DNA of 31,810 nt from CAYTCZ01 sp964436315 (GCA_964436315.1 CAYTCZ010000037.1:1-31810); one strand, 5' to 3'; positions 1 through 7,467 are shown, numbered from the stretch's first letter. Numbers and translations: made by a program. Notes: a model not told the origin generated them from the letters alone.

Positions 1-5
1 CGAAC

Positions 6-41
6 GTCTCAGATGTGCCGAGAACGATCTGTCTCAGATGT
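6..41. repeat. Pair of 11-bp direct repeats at left edge
   Basis: The 11-mer GTCTCAGATGT occurs at 6-16 and again at 31-41, 25 nt apart, and the second copy continues as CCCGGG. Nothing here codes. Repeats of this kind are found in transposon ends or operators. The window starts 5 nt earlier, so I cannot see whether an insertion sequence lies to the left. Confidence 0.35.
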
Positions 42-217
42 CCCGGGTCCTAACAACGTCGTACGCCGCTGCTACTTGACCACAATTTGACCACCGGGCA
101 ACTGGCCGAGAGTTAAGTACACTCTTCAACGCCACATGGGCCGGTTGCTTGCAGGAGACAGCGGTCGAGAGTGACTCCGCTTGGAAGGCCAAACAGCACT
201 ACAGTCTGAGGTCTGCG

Positions 218-1441
218 ATGATCGACCTCAAGGTCGAACGGAACGAGAAGTTCCACGAGCGGCGACGCCGCGAGCGACGCCGGCGTTTGTTGGTTCGGCT
301 GGCATCCCTCGGCCTGGTCGTGCTTGTTGCGGCAGGCTTGACGCTTGGTATCCGCTCCTTCAGCGGCGACGAGACCGAGGCCGAGATGCCGTCGCCAGTC
401 CAGGCGACGCCAGCGGCGCCGCCGGCCGGGCTCGAGGAGGGTCCGCCACTCGACGAAGCTGTACTGCCCCCGACACCGACACCCCTGCCGCCCGAAGTGC
501 GAGGGGTGCACGTAACTCTCGGGCTTGCCTCGCTCCCTGGGAAGATCGACGAGTTCCTCGAACTCACGACTGCCGGACTCACCGCGCTCGAGCTCGACGT
601 GAAGGACGAGGAGGGCAACGTCGGCTTCCTGGCCCCTCGCGTTCGACTCGCCGAACGGATCGGGGCGGCGCGAGCCTTCTACGACGCGTCTACCGCGGTC
701 GAGAAGATCAAGGCCGCAGGCGTCTACCTGATCGGTCGCGTGGTCGTCTTCGAGGATCCGGTCCTCGCGGACAAGCGTCCGAAGCTTGCGATCCAGACGC
801 CGGGTGGCGAAATTTGGAAGGACGCGAGAGGCCTCGGTTGGACGAACCCGTACGACGAGCGGGTCTGGCGCTACAACGTCGATGTAGCCGAGGCGGCAGC
901 TCAGGCCGGCTTCGACGAGATCATGTTCGACTACGTCCGTTTTCCGAGCGACGGCGATATTGCCAATGCCGTCTACCCGGGTAAAGTCAAGGAGCGCAAG
1001 GAGCGCACGATTGCCCGTTTCCTCCGCTACGCGAAATCGCGGCTCGAGCCGTACGGCGTGAGGGTCTCGGCAGCAGTCTTCGGACTCTCCGCGACGCGCG
1101 ATCTCGGCGTCGGGCAGAACCCGCGACGGATGGCACGGTTTGTCGATTCTCTCTACGCGATGGCCTACCCGTCCCACTACCGTCCCGGAGAACTCGGGCT
1201 TGACCAGCCGAGCGCAGCGCCGTACGAGACCGTGCAGGGTACGCTCGCCGACTTCGAAGAGGCGCTCGAAGACCGCGATGCGCTCGTCATCCCCTGGCTC
1301 CAGGATTTCTCGCTCGGGAGGACGTACGCGCTTCCCGAAGTGCAAGCTCAGATTAGGGCTGCGCGTGACGCCGGGGCCCGTGGTTTTCTGCTTTGGAACC
1401 CCCTGGGTGAGTACACCAGCGAGGCGCTGACCGACGGTTAG
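218..1441 (+). CDS. Membrane-anchored glycoside hydrolase-like protein (DUF4015)
   Basis: The protein belongs to the DUF4015 family of putative glycosyl hydrolases (PF13200), which have a TIM-barrel-like fold and are mostly uncharacterised; a role on cell-wall or extracellular glycans is inference. ATG 218 is preferred to TTG 149 because a GAGG lies about 7 nt upstream and the extra 23 residues look non-coding. Residues about 1-24 are very rich in Arg and Lys. Residues about 25-44 form one membrane helix (N-in signal anchor), followed by a Pro/Ala/Glu-rich linker to about 90. The catalytic-type domain starts at RGVHVT and carries the family signature FDEIMFDYVRFPSDG near residues 232-246, with YAMAYPSHY and GFLLWNP later. 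The gene is monocistronic. It converges on the PRC-barrel gene with a hairpin between them. Confidence 0.8.
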   Translation: MIDLKVERNEKFHERRRRERRRRLLVRLASLGLVVLVAAGLTLGIRSFSGDETEAEMPSPVQATPAAPPAGLEEGPPLDEAVLPPTPTPLPPEVRGVHVTLGLASLPGKIDEFLELTTAGLTALELDVKDEEGNVGFLAPRVRLAERIGAARAFYDASTAVEKIKAAGVYLIGRVVVFEDPVLADKRPKLAIQTPGGEIWKDARGLGWTNPYDERVWRYNVDVAEAAAQAGFDEIMFDYVRFPSDGDIANAVYPGKVKERKERTIARFLRYAKSRLEPYGVRVSAAVFGLSATRDLGVGQNPRRMARFVDSLYAMAYPSHYRPGELGLDQPSAAPYETVQGTLADFEEALEDRDALVIPWLQDFSLGRTYALPEVQAQIRAARDAGARGFLLWNPLGEYTSEALTDG

Positions 1442-1469
1442 ACCGCATCCGCCCTTAGAAGCCTCAATC

Positions 1470-1487
1470 GCGGCTCGTCAGAGCCGC
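1470..1487. terminator. Hairpin between convergent genes
   Basis: GCGGCTC (1470-1476), loop GTCA, GAGCCGC (1481-1487) make a perfect 7-bp stem. The stop codon of the minus-strand PRC gene lies at the loop. There is no T run on either side, so a bidirectional terminator is likely but not certain. Confidence 0.4.
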
Positions 1488-1795
1488 CAGGCGCTACTCG
1501 AGGGACCGCTGGCAGCCTGGGCTGGGATGTCGAGGATGACCAGCCGCTGGTCGAGATCGATCGAGGCCACGCTCTGGAACGGGACAGCGATTTCTCGCCT
1601 CCGGACACCACGCCGGCGGATTACGACCTCGTCGGGGCGATCCGCGAAGCGCTCGTACCGCAGGTAAGCGAGTGTGCCGATCGCTTCGCCATCACTCCCC
1701 ACCACCGCGAAGCCCTTGGCCTCAGCGAGAAGACGTCCGAGGCGGGATTCCCGGGCAGAATCCTCGTTGTGCTTGTCAGCGTCGTTCCCGTTCAT
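1478..1795 (-). CDS. Small PRC-barrel-type protein
   Basis: This 105-residue protein has a single PRC-barrel-like domain. After a charged N-terminus (about 1-25) it reads GFAVVGSDGEAIGTLAYLRYE, then VVIRRRG...REIAVPFQSVASIDLDQRLVILDI. This is the usual pattern of short beta strands with a Gly-x-x-G turn and a closing VPxxxVxxID segment. PRC-barrel proteins often act in stress responses or RNA and envelope processes, and the role here is unknown. No signal peptide or membrane helix is visible. No good ribosome binding site precedes ATG 1795, so a later start (for example at codon 20-25) is possible. A second, two-domain PRC protein lies at 4740-5240. Confidence 0.65.
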   Translation of the reverse strand: MNGNDADKHNEDSARESRLGRLLAEAKGFAVVGSDGEAIGTLAYLRYERFADRPDEVVIRRRGVRRREIAVPFQSVASIDLDQRLVILDIPAQAASGPSSSAWRL

Positions 1796-1805
1796 GCGTG
1801 CTCAA

Positions 1806-1897
1806 CCGGGCTGTGCCCGGCGCGGCTCGGAACCGCCGGCGGAGGATGCGCTGCCACGGAGGGCGGGATCTCATCGCGTGCTCCGGATCCCGCCCTC
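1806..1897. repeat. Two hairpins in the leader of the PRC-barrel gene
   Basis: CCGGGC-TGT-GCCCGG (1806-1820) is a 6-bp stem with a 3-nt loop, 10 nt ahead of the minus-strand start at 1795. GAGGGCGGGATC (1859-1870) and GATCCCGCCCTC (1886-1897) form a perfect 12-bp inverted repeat around a 15-nt loop. They could be a 5' leader structure, an operator or a terminator. The rest of 1821-2041 shows nothing I can name. Confidence 0.5.
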
Positions 1898-2041
1898 TGC
1901 GACAGAAGACTTGATGGAAGACGACCTCTCGCCTACCCATCCTCGGCCATTCGACCAGATCGGTGTGAGCGTTGGGTGTGGAGTTTCATGAAGAAGCGCT
2001 CAACCAGAGCGAGCGTCCCCGGATGGGCGGGACGTCTCTCT

Positions 2042-2062
2042 CGAGACCGGTGGCCGGTCTCG
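2042..2062 (-). terminator. Hairpin terminator after the minus-strand operon
   Basis: CGAGACCGG (2042-2050), loop TGG, CCGGTCTCG (2054-2062) is a perfect 9-bp stem, 30 nt beyond the stop codon at 2093. No T run follows on the minus strand. Position and strength make it the likely end of the 4533-2093 transcript. Confidence 0.5.
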
Positions 2063-2092
2063 TCTCGCGAACAGCGGGTGCCAGGCACACTC

Positions 2093-2980
2093 TCACGAAA
2101 GCAAGGCCCTGGCCTGACGGGGATCCTGCCGACGAAACTGACGTCTGATCGCGATGGCAATCCCCCACGCCCGAAGACGGTTCAGCCACCCGAGTAGATC
2201 GGCGAGATCGGCGCGCACGAGCGCCTCGACCTGATCGAGTCCGTGCTTGTCCTGAAGCTCTTCGCGGTAGACGTCATCTGCGAGCGCCTCCCGCGCCTCG
2301 GCGATGAACGGCGCTTCTTCCTGCCGGCGGACGACGTCCATTCGTTCGCGCAGTTCCAGATCCTCGATCGGAATCAGGTGCTCGAGTTCGGAATCGACGA
2401 TCCCGGCAAGCGCCGAGACCTCCTCGTAGGCCCTTCTCAGCGGCCGGCCGATGCGGGCTCGGCGAAGGAGAGCGACCAGCTCCCGACGCTCGGGCTGGAC
2501 GATTGTGCCGTGGGGCATCGCGAAGGCGGCCTCGAAGCGCGCCCAGTCGTAGGCTCTCCTGACGAACGCGTCAACTTCACTAGGCTCGGAGGAGCCCGCG
2601 TCCCGTTCGGCGATTAGTTGGATGAGCCTCCGGTCCTGGCCCGGGACTGGCTCCTGCCGCTCGAGGTAGAACTGGAAGCTGAGCAAGTAGGCATCGGCAC
2701 CCTTCTCCCGAAAGATCTCCCGCGGTGGGTCGCCGAGGAGTGCGAGCCACTCCGAAACCGAGAGTCCCCTCGCCTCTGCCGCCTCGGCGAGAAGTTCCTG
2801 CGCGGATCGAGGTGCGGCTGCTTGGTGGCCCGGCTCCCGTCGCAGTCTGACTCGCCGGCGACCGTGACTGAGCTTTGTCCGCACCTCTGGCGGGAGTGCT
2901 CGAAACTGGGCCGAGCTGAGCCCGACGTCGTCATCAGTCGTCCTTCGCGCGCGACCACGGATATGCAGCGAAGGGATCAT
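2093..2980 (-). CDS. Hypothetical protein, third gene of choice-of-anchor L operon
   Basis: I do not recognise this 295-residue protein. It has an Arg-rich N-terminus (about 1-55) and then a mostly helical, highly charged body. One segment (about 95-125) resembles a helix pair with DAYLLSFQFYLERQE, and the C-terminal third is rich in Glu and Leu with coiled-coil-like spacing, ending in a very basic tail. There is no signal peptide or membrane helix, so it is probably cytoplasmic. Its ATG overlaps the stop of the preceding gene (ATGA at 2977-2980), so the two are translationally coupled. As the last gene of a transcript starting at the stress-type promoter at 4573-4598, it is probably part of the stress regulon. 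Confidence 0.65.
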   Translation of the reverse strand: MIPSLHIRGRARRTTDDDVGLSSAQFRALPPEVRTKLSHGRRRVRLRREPGHQAAAPRSAQELLAEAAEARGLSVSEWLALLGDPPREIFREKGADAYLLSFQFYLERQEPVPGQDRRLIQLIAERDAGSSEPSEVDAFVRRAYDWARFEAAFAMPHGTIVQPERRELVALLRRARIGRPLRRAYEEVSALAGIVDSELEHLIPIEDLELRERMDVVRRQEEAPFIAEAREALADDVYREELQDKHGLDQVEALVRADLADLLGWLNRLRAWGIAIAIRRQFRRQDPRQARALLS

Positions 2981-3288
2981 CTGCGTGCCTTGGATGCGGC
3001 TTTCGTCCGCGAAGGACTCGGCGTGGCGTTCCCCTCCTCGATCGCATCGAGCGCGGCTGCAAGCGCCTCGGCGAACGCGCGCGCCGTCTCGGGCATGAGG
3101 AGGGCGTTGAGACGACCCCCCTCTGCGAAGGTCAGCGTGAGACCGATTGCAGGTTCAGCGGCTTCGGCCTGAGCGGGCGTGGTCGTTACCCGTTCGATCA
3201 GGTAAAGGGAATCGGGATCAGGCTGCTGAGCTTCTTGGGACGCTCCGAGGCTCTCGTTCATCTCGTCGCTACGTGGCTCGCTCGGCAT
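2977..3288 (-). CDS. Small hypothetical protein, second gene of operon
   Basis: This 103-residue protein is not one I recognise. The middle reads as beta strands (SLYLIERVTTTP... AIGLTLTFAEGGRLNALLMP) followed by an Ala-rich helix (ARAFAEALAAALDAIEE) and a basic tail. The pattern resembles small ligand-binding or roadblock-like folds only loosely. The start follows directly on the stop of the upstream gene (TGAATG at 3286-3291), and the gene overlaps the next one by 4 nt. That makes it the middle member of a tightly coupled three-gene operon. No membrane segment is visible. Confidence 0.6.
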   Translation of the reverse strand: MPSEPRSDEMNESLGASQEAQQPDPDSLYLIERVTTTPAQAEAAEPAIGLTLTFAEGGRLNALLMPETARAFAEALAAALDAIEEGNATPSPSRTKAASKARR

Positions 3289-4533
3289 TCACTGCCCGCC
3301 GCCGGGCGGGCCGAGTCGTACGGCGACGAGTCGTCGACCCGTAACCGAGGCAAGCTTCGTCGCTCCCTCCTTGCGAGCGCGAGCGAAGAGCGTGAGAAGT
3401 GCACCCTTGCGGAGCGGCAGCGCCTGTGTAGGTCTCAGCGTGAAGGTCGCAATCCCTCTGTTGTTGGTTTCGACCTCCTGCACCGGCCGCAGACGGCTGG
3501 CTGGCACAGAGCGGACAAACACCGTTGCGTTGCGGACGAGGAAGCCGCGGTTGTCAGTGACCCGCACTCGGAACGTGAATGGATCACGGGACCGCAGAAT
3601 TGCGGGCCTTGCCTTTACGTGAGCCACGATGAGTCGGGCCGGGGTGAAGACACTCTCGACCGGGATTGACACGCGACCATTCGGGAGGGTCTGTGCGCCT
3701 GCTGGTACGCCCGGCGAGAGATCGGCTGCCGCGCCGCGCGTACAGGGGTTCAGGTTGCTGAGCTGGAGGCGATCAACAAAGACCGCCGAGTCATAGATTC
3801 GGTCTCCCTGATCGAAGATGGAAAGATAGAGCGAGTGCGGGCCCGGCGTCACGGGAGTCGAGGCTCGCAGTCGACGGCTCGCCGCATCGTACGTCGTTCC
3901 TGCAGAGAAGGCGGGCGCAACGGCCGGATCACCGATGCCGTTTACGGTGACAGGATTAGCTCGCGTATCGAACGCGAAGTTGTCCGGTGCGGTGATCCTC
4001 GGAGAAGCACCGCCCGAGGCATCCCAGGTCGACTGATCGAGTTCAGCAATGAAGGCATCGTTGAACTCGTCCCCTACCCATTCAGGAAACTCCTCAGAGT
4101 AGAAGCGGAAACGGATTGAGAGACAACTGACGTTCTGAGGAACGTCAAGGTCGATCTTGAGCGTCGTGACGTCTCGCGCGCCCCGGACGGGTGGTGTTCC
4201 CACCGGAGCATTCTCAGCCCCCGAATCGCCCGCCGTATCGGGAAAGTCCGCAATCGCGGCATTCCCTGAGCTGAGGATGACGTAGCTATCTCCGCTCGTG
4301 GGGAATTCGCCTAGTGGGGTCGTCGAGATCGCTGTCGGGTCGCCCGAGGGCGGAATGTGAACGAAACTTGCTCCAGCGACGATCCCCGGGCGGTCAGCGA
4401 TCGCCTGGGCAAGGGCCTCCGCATCCCGGGTCGGAGTGATTTCGGCAAGCGCTGAGGGCACGGACACCGCCAACGCCGCAACCGCACTCACCGTAAAAAC
4501 GAGCCACCGCGCCCATGATCCACTTGATCTCAT
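3289..4533 (-). CDS. Secreted choice-of-anchor L domain protein with Ig-like tail
   Basis: The protein is exported: residues 1-30 are a Sec signal peptide (basic start, hydrophobic core, cleavage after SALA). Residues about 31-250 match the choice-of-anchor L domain. They include an N-terminal helix with LAQAIADRPGIV, an acidic central part, and the hallmark RFRFYSEEFPEWVGDEFNDAF, seen in many secreted proteins with variable C-terminal anchors. The remainder (about 285-405) looks like one bacterial Ig-like beta domain (DPFTFRVRVTDNRG... VFVRSVP... GIATFTLRPT). No sorting motif or C-terminal helix is visible, so the anchor is missing or unusual. It heads a three-gene operon with two cytoplasmic-looking unknown proteins. 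A GTTT-N16-GGGTAT promoter lies 40 nt upstream. Confidence 0.75.
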   Translation of the reverse strand: MRSSGSWARWLVFTVSAVAALAVSVPSALAEITPTRDAEALAQAIADRPGIVAGASFVHIPPSGDPTAISTTPLGEFPTSGDSYVILSSGNAAIADFPDTAGDSGAENAPVGTPPVRGARDVTTLKIDLDVPQNVSCLSIRFRFYSEEFPEWVGDEFNDAFIAELDQSTWDASGGASPRITAPDNFAFDTRANPVTVNGIGDPAVAPAFSAGTTYDAASRRLRASTPVTPGPHSLYLSIFDQGDRIYDSAVFVDRLQLSNLNPCTRGAAADLSPGVPAGAQTLPNGRVSIPVESVFTPARLIVAHVKARPAILRSRDPFTFRVRVTDNRGFLVRNATVFVRSVPASRLRPVQEVETNNRGIATFTLRPTQALPLRKGALLTLFARARKEGATKLASVTGRRLVAVRLGPPGGGQ

Positions 4534-4572
4534 AGCCCCTCCTCCGATCCAGCCTCATTGGGGGATGGAGGA

Positions 4573-4598
4573 ATACCCGTCTCTGCCTGGGGTCAAAC
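4573..4598 (-). promoter_or_regulatory. SigB/SigF-type promoter, GTTT-N16-GGGTAT
   Basis: On the minus strand, GTTT (4598-4595), a 16-nt spacer and GGGTAT (4578-4573) lie 40 nt ahead of ATG 4533 of the choice-of-anchor L operon. This is an exact match to the known actinobacterial SigB/SigF and Bacillus SigB promoter form. Confidence 0.75.
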
Positions 4599-4671
4599 AT
4601 CATCGCGATGATGCCCTCCGTCTGGACGATCCGTCGTCTCGATCGGCTGGTGCGATGGCGCAGACCACGAT

Positions 4672-4696
4672 GTTTGGAAACGCGGAGTCCGGGTAG
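4672..4696 (+). promoter_or_regulatory. SigB/SigF-type promoter, GTTT-N15-GGGTAG
   Basis: GTTT 4672-4675, 15-nt spacer, GGGTAG 4691-4696, 44 nt before GTG 4740 of the PRC-barrel gene. The 16-mer TCCGGGTAGACCCTTG around the -10 recurs exactly at the promoter at 9419-9444. It sits back to back with the minus-strand promoter at 4573-4598, so this 206-bp divergent region carries two stress promoters. Confidence 0.7.
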
Positions 4697-4739
4697 ACCC
4701 TTGTCGCCATGATGGCCATCCCTCGAACAAGGCGGTCTC

Positions 4740-5240
4740 GTGCCGAGCAGACTCAAGGCTATTCGTCGGCGTGACGCCGTAACCATCGCGGAGGGCCGAG
4801 AGGTCGGCCGGCCCGTTGACGTTCTCATTGATCCCGAGCGCCACGAAGTGTCCGTTATTGTGCTGACCCGCGGGGCGTTGCCGGACACTTCAGTGATCGT
4901 CCATGCAGGCAACATTCGCTCGTTCGACAGCGACACGTTGGCGATCGAGGATCTCGATTCGCTCAAGATCGCGGCACGCGACGAGGAAGCGCTGGCTCTG
5001 ATCAGGAGAGGGCTCGAATTTCAAGGGCGCTCGCTGCTCACGAGCCACGGCCGGAAGCTCGGCAAGATTCGGCAGGTCATCGTCGACGACGATGGGAAGG
5101 TCCTCGAGTATCACGTTCGACGCGGCTTGCTCGGATGGCTCCAGCCGGCGCTCAGGATCGCGCCGGCTGACCTAGGAACGTCGGGTGGCGAGATTGCGAT
5201 CACGCGGGGCTCCGAGCAGTCCAACACAGAGCCTGATTGA
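4740..5240 (+). CDS. Two-domain PRC-barrel protein
   Basis: This 166-residue cytoplasmic protein has two PRC-barrel repeats. The first (about 15-85) has AEGREVGRPVDVLIDPERHEVSVIVLTRG and IRSFDSDTLAIEDLDSL. The second (about 93-155) has GRSLLTSHGRKLGKIRQVIVDDDGKVLEYHVRRG. Each shows the typical 'G-x-x-G-x-hydrophobic-x-D-x-x-x-x' turn followed by paired strands. PRC barrels bind partner proteins (photosynthetic reaction centres, RimM with the ribosome); a function for this lone form is not known. GTG 4740 is taken as start because the homology begins just after it. No clear Shine-Dalgarno is seen, only AAGGCGG. Transcription is expected from the promoter at 4672-4696. The SRPBCC gene follows 27 nt later. 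Confidence 0.75.
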   Translation: MPSRLKAIRRRDAVTIAEGREVGRPVDVLIDPERHEVSVIVLTRGALPDTSVIVHAGNIRSFDSDTLAIEDLDSLKIAARDEEALALIRRGLEFQGRSLLTSHGRKLGKIRQVIVDDDGKVLEYHVRRGLLGWLQPALRIAPADLGTSGGEIAITRGSEQSNTEPD

Positions 5241-5267
5241 GGACCTGAAGCGAGGAAAGGAGTCCAT

Positions 5268-5551
5268 GTGCCAGACATACACCTTGAGAAGACGATCGAC
5301 GCCGCTCCGAGCACCATCTATCGTGCCCTCACGAGTCAGGACGGGCNNNNNNNNNNNNNNNNNNNNNNNNNNNNNNNNNNNNNNNNNNNNNNNNNNNNNN
5401 NNNNNNNNNNNNNNNNNNNNNNNNNNNNNNNNNNNNNNNNNNNNNNCGCTGTGCGTTTGACTGGGCAATGGTCATCGACCGCCTCGACAGCTTCGCGACC
5501 ACCCGCGAGCGAGTCCCGTACTTCGCCGAGCCGACATCTTCGATGAGTTGA
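5268..5551 (+). CDS. SRPBCC (START-like) family protein, interrupted by assembly gap
   Basis: The first 26 residues (DIHLEKTIDAAPSTIYRALTSQDG) are the opening strand and helix of an SRPBCC/AHSA1-type hydrophobic-ligand-binding domain. The start is GTG 5268 with AAGGAG 7 nt upstream; the ATG two bases earlier is in another frame. A 100-N gap (5347-5446) follows. Beyond it, one frame reads CAFDWAMVIDRLDSFATTRE and stops at 5549-5551, which suits the C-terminal helix of the same fold. I treat both as one gene, but the gap size is unknown and the frame across it cannot be verified. The gene lies just downstream of the PRC gene and could be co-transcribed. The ligand is unknown. Confidence 0.6.
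5347..5446. other. Assembly gap, 100 N
   Basis: Exactly 100 N, so a placeholder of unknown true length. It interrupts the SRPBCC gene. Confidence 0.99.
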
Positions 5552-5764
5552 GGAGGCCGACGATTCACGCTGGTGCTTTGCAGGCTGCCGGGCTTCATAG
5601 ACCTTCACCGACATCTACAGCACCGCGCCTTGACTAAGCTGAGACCTGAGCTCGCTGCGTCAGAAACCCGGATCTGTGGATACGAGCTTGATGTGCCCGT
5701 GCTCGAAGGGAGCGCGTGATGCGAGGAGGCCGCGATCGAGCCAGTCGGTGAAGCAGACGAGTCA

Positions 5765-6148
5765 GTGAAGCGCGCAGAACCGGCACGAGACATCGTCACG
5801 CTCGGCCTGCCGGCGGATCCGAGGTTCTTCGTCGTCGCGCGACTGACGGCAGGCGGTATCGGAGCGCGGATGGGCCTCTCCTACGAGAAGATCGAAGACG
5901 TCCAGCTCGGCATCGAGGCGCTGCTCGCCGAAGCGTCCCAGGGGTCCTCGAGAATTGATTTGGAGGTGGCAATCGGCGAGTCAGACCTCGAGGCGACGGT
6001 CGCCTTATCCGATCACGCTGATGGTTCGGACACTGCTATCGGTCTCGCACGGGTCCTCCGAGCGCTGGGAGCAGAGCTTCGCGTCGAGGAGAACAGCCTC
6101 TGCGCGCAGTTCGACTCCCTCAGCGATCGGGTGTCGGATGAGAGATGA
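5765..6148 (+). CDS. RsbW-like GHKL ATPase-type anti-sigma protein (degenerate)
   Basis: This 127-residue protein opens like RsbW-type ATP-binding regulators (DIVTLGLPADPRFFVVARLTAGGIGARMGLSYEKIEDVQLGIEALL). The N-box helix is weak: where true members have E-x-x-x-N, here it is GIEALLAEA without the Asn. The G1 (DxGxG) and G2 (GxGL) boxes are not visible. It may therefore bind a partner without being a working kinase. It starts at GTG 5765 and overlaps the sigma factor gene by 11 nt, and the anti-sigma gene at 6910 follows. The order ATPase-like, sigma, ATPase suggests that both flank-encoded proteins act on this sigma factor or on STAS partners. No stress-type promoter was found ahead of it. 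Confidence 0.65.
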   Translation: MKRAEPARDIVTLGLPADPRFFVVARLTAGGIGARMGLSYEKIEDVQLGIEALLAEASQGSSRIDLEVAIGESDLEATVALSDHADGSDTAIGLARVLRALGAELRVEENSLCAQFDSLSDRVSDER

Positions 6149-6917
6149 GCGCTCTGACGTTGCTCTCCTCCGTGCCTATCACCTCGACGGTGATGAAACG
6201 GCGCGTAGAGAGCTCATCGAGTCCTACGTGTCACTCGTCCGAGCTCTCGCGAGGAGGTATGCAAATCGAGGAGAAGAGCTCGACGACCTCGTTCAAGTGG
6301 GGACCATTGGCCTCATCAACGCAATCGATCGCTTCGACTTGGACCGTGGAGTTCGTCTGCCAACCTACGCAGTTCCCTACATTGTTGGCGAGATCAAGCG
6401 ACACTTTCGCGACAAGGGCTGGGCGGTTCGGGTGCCCAGACGGCTCCAGGAACTCAGTCTTCGCGTCTATGAGCTGCTCGATGAGTTGTCCTCGAAATAC
6501 GGGCGCTCTCCGACCATCTCAGAACTGGCTCAGGCAGCGAACGCTGACGAGGAGGAGATTCTCGAAGCGCTTGAGAGCGCGACCGGGTACCGGGCCACGT
6601 CCCTGTCGGCTCCACCGGAGAACTATGAAGGAGCCGGGGTGGATCCCTTGTCGCGGCTGGGAGACGCTGACGCAGGCTACGCGACTGCGGAGGACCGCGT
6701 CTTGATCGCGGAAGGATTCGAGGTGCTGGATGAGCGCGAGCGCGAGATCGTCCACCTCCGCTTCTATGCCGAGCTGACCCAGTCTCAGATCGCTCAGCGG
6801 GTCGGAATCTCTCAGATGCACGTTTCGCGCCTGTTGCGAAGGGCGTTGGAGAAGATGTCCGGTCAAATCGGCGCGACAGTGCTCGAAGTCAGGGACTCGG
6901 CGGGCCGGGATGGCTGA
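6138..6917 (+). CDS. RNA polymerase sigma factor, SigB/SigF/SigG family
   Basis: This group 3 sigma factor (259 residues, normal length for the family) would direct RNA polymerase to general-stress promoters. The start is ATG 6138 (MRDERSDVALLRAYH), since anything upstream in this frame is antisense-like and shadows the preceding gene. Region 2 lies at about 12-90, with the core-binding LDDLVQVGTIGLINAIDRFD and the -10-recognising helix around LPTYAVPYIVGEIKRHFRDKGW. Region 3 begins RVPRRLQELSLRVYEL. Region 4 (about 190-245) contains the helix-turn-helix LTQSQIAQRVGISQMHVSRL. It overlaps the upstream ATPase-like gene by 11 nt and the downstream RsbW gene by 8 nt. The many GTTT-N16-GGGTA sites in this window are its likely targets (inference). 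Confidence 0.9.
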   Translation: MRDERSDVALLRAYHLDGDETARRELIESYVSLVRALARRYANRGEELDDLVQVGTIGLINAIDRFDLDRGVRLPTYAVPYIVGEIKRHFRDKGWAVRVPRRLQELSLRVYELLDELSSKYGRSPTISELAQAANADEEEILEALESATGYRATSLSAPPENYEGAGVDPLSRLGDADAGYATAEDRVLIAEGFEVLDEREREIVHLRFYAELTQSQIAQRVGISQMHVSRLLRRALEKMSGQIGATVLEVRDSAGRDG

Positions 6918-7344
6918 GGTACACGAGATCGAGCTCTCTTTTCCCGCTCGAGCCGAATATGTCTCGCTCGGTCGGCTCGCGATCACGGGGATCGCGCGTT
7001 TCCGACCGATTGCTCCGGAGGATGTCGCAGATCTCAAACTCATCCTGACCGAGGCCTGTTCGAACTCCGTGCGACATGCCTATGACGAGCGCTCGGGTCA
7101 CGTCGAGGTCAGTTTCGAACTCTACGACGACCGTATCGCGATCGAGGTTCGCGACGCCGGCACCGGTCCTGGTATCAGTCAAGACGAGGACAAAGTGACC
7201 TCGGCTCCGACGGGAATTAGCGACGAAGGCGGCCTCGGGCTTGCGTTGATCAAGATGCTCTCAGACGAGTTCACGATAGGCGGCTCAAGCGTCGGCGGCG
7301 GAACTACTGCACGCTTCGTCAAGTACTTGACGACGGATGTCTGA
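6910..7344 (+). CDS. rsbW: Anti-sigma factor, serine-protein kinase of RsbW type
   Basis: This protein has a GHKL ATPase domain with all key boxes: the N-box LTEACSNSVRHAY (Glu and Asn for Mg-ATP), G1 VRDAGTGPG and G2 EGGLGLALIKML. At 144 residues it has the length of RsbW/SpoIIAB proteins. In the known partner-switch, such proteins hold the sigma factor inactive and, using ATP, phosphorylate a STAS antagonist on Ser. The dephosphorylated antagonist then releases the sigma factor. The gene overlaps the sigma gene's end by 8 nt (ATG 6910), matching the usual coupled sigma/anti-sigma pair. A GC hairpin with a T run follows it. The partner STAS proteins are encoded elsewhere in this window (13923-14285 and 17657-18025) rather than in the same operon. 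Confidence 0.85.
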   Translation: MAEVHEIELSFPARAEYVSLGRLAITGIARFRPIAPEDVADLKLILTEACSNSVRHAYDERSGHVEVSFELYDDRIAIEVRDAGTGPGISQDEDKVTSAPTGISDEGGLGLALIKMLSDEFTIGGSSVGGGTTARFVKYLTTDV

Positions 7345-7359
7345 AGTCTGCGGACCTCT

Positions 7360-7387
7360 GGGGCCTCCCGGCCCCGGTTCAGTTTTG
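7360..7387 (+). terminator. Rho-independent terminator of the sigma operon
   Basis: GGGGCC (7360-7365), loop TCCC, GGCCCC (7370-7375), followed by GGTTCAGTTTT. It lies 15 nt after the anti-sigma stop codon. Confidence 0.65.
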
Positions 7388-7467
7388 CTCTGAGGTGAGC
7401 CTGACCTCAGCGGTCTCAGAGGGGCCCATCGTGGTCAATACCCCAGGGCGAGCCCTCTCGAGACAGG

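Noticed and set aside
113..1345. A 410-codon open frame on the minus strand
   Set aside because: It is antisense to the DUF4015 gene, has shadow-type composition (Arg, Asp, Val-rich without fold pattern), and no domain is recognisable.
1933..1960. GGGTAG on the minus strand as a stress promoter for the PRC-barrel gene
   Set aside because: No GTTT or GNNT lies 15-16 nt upstream, and it is about 140 nt from the start codon.
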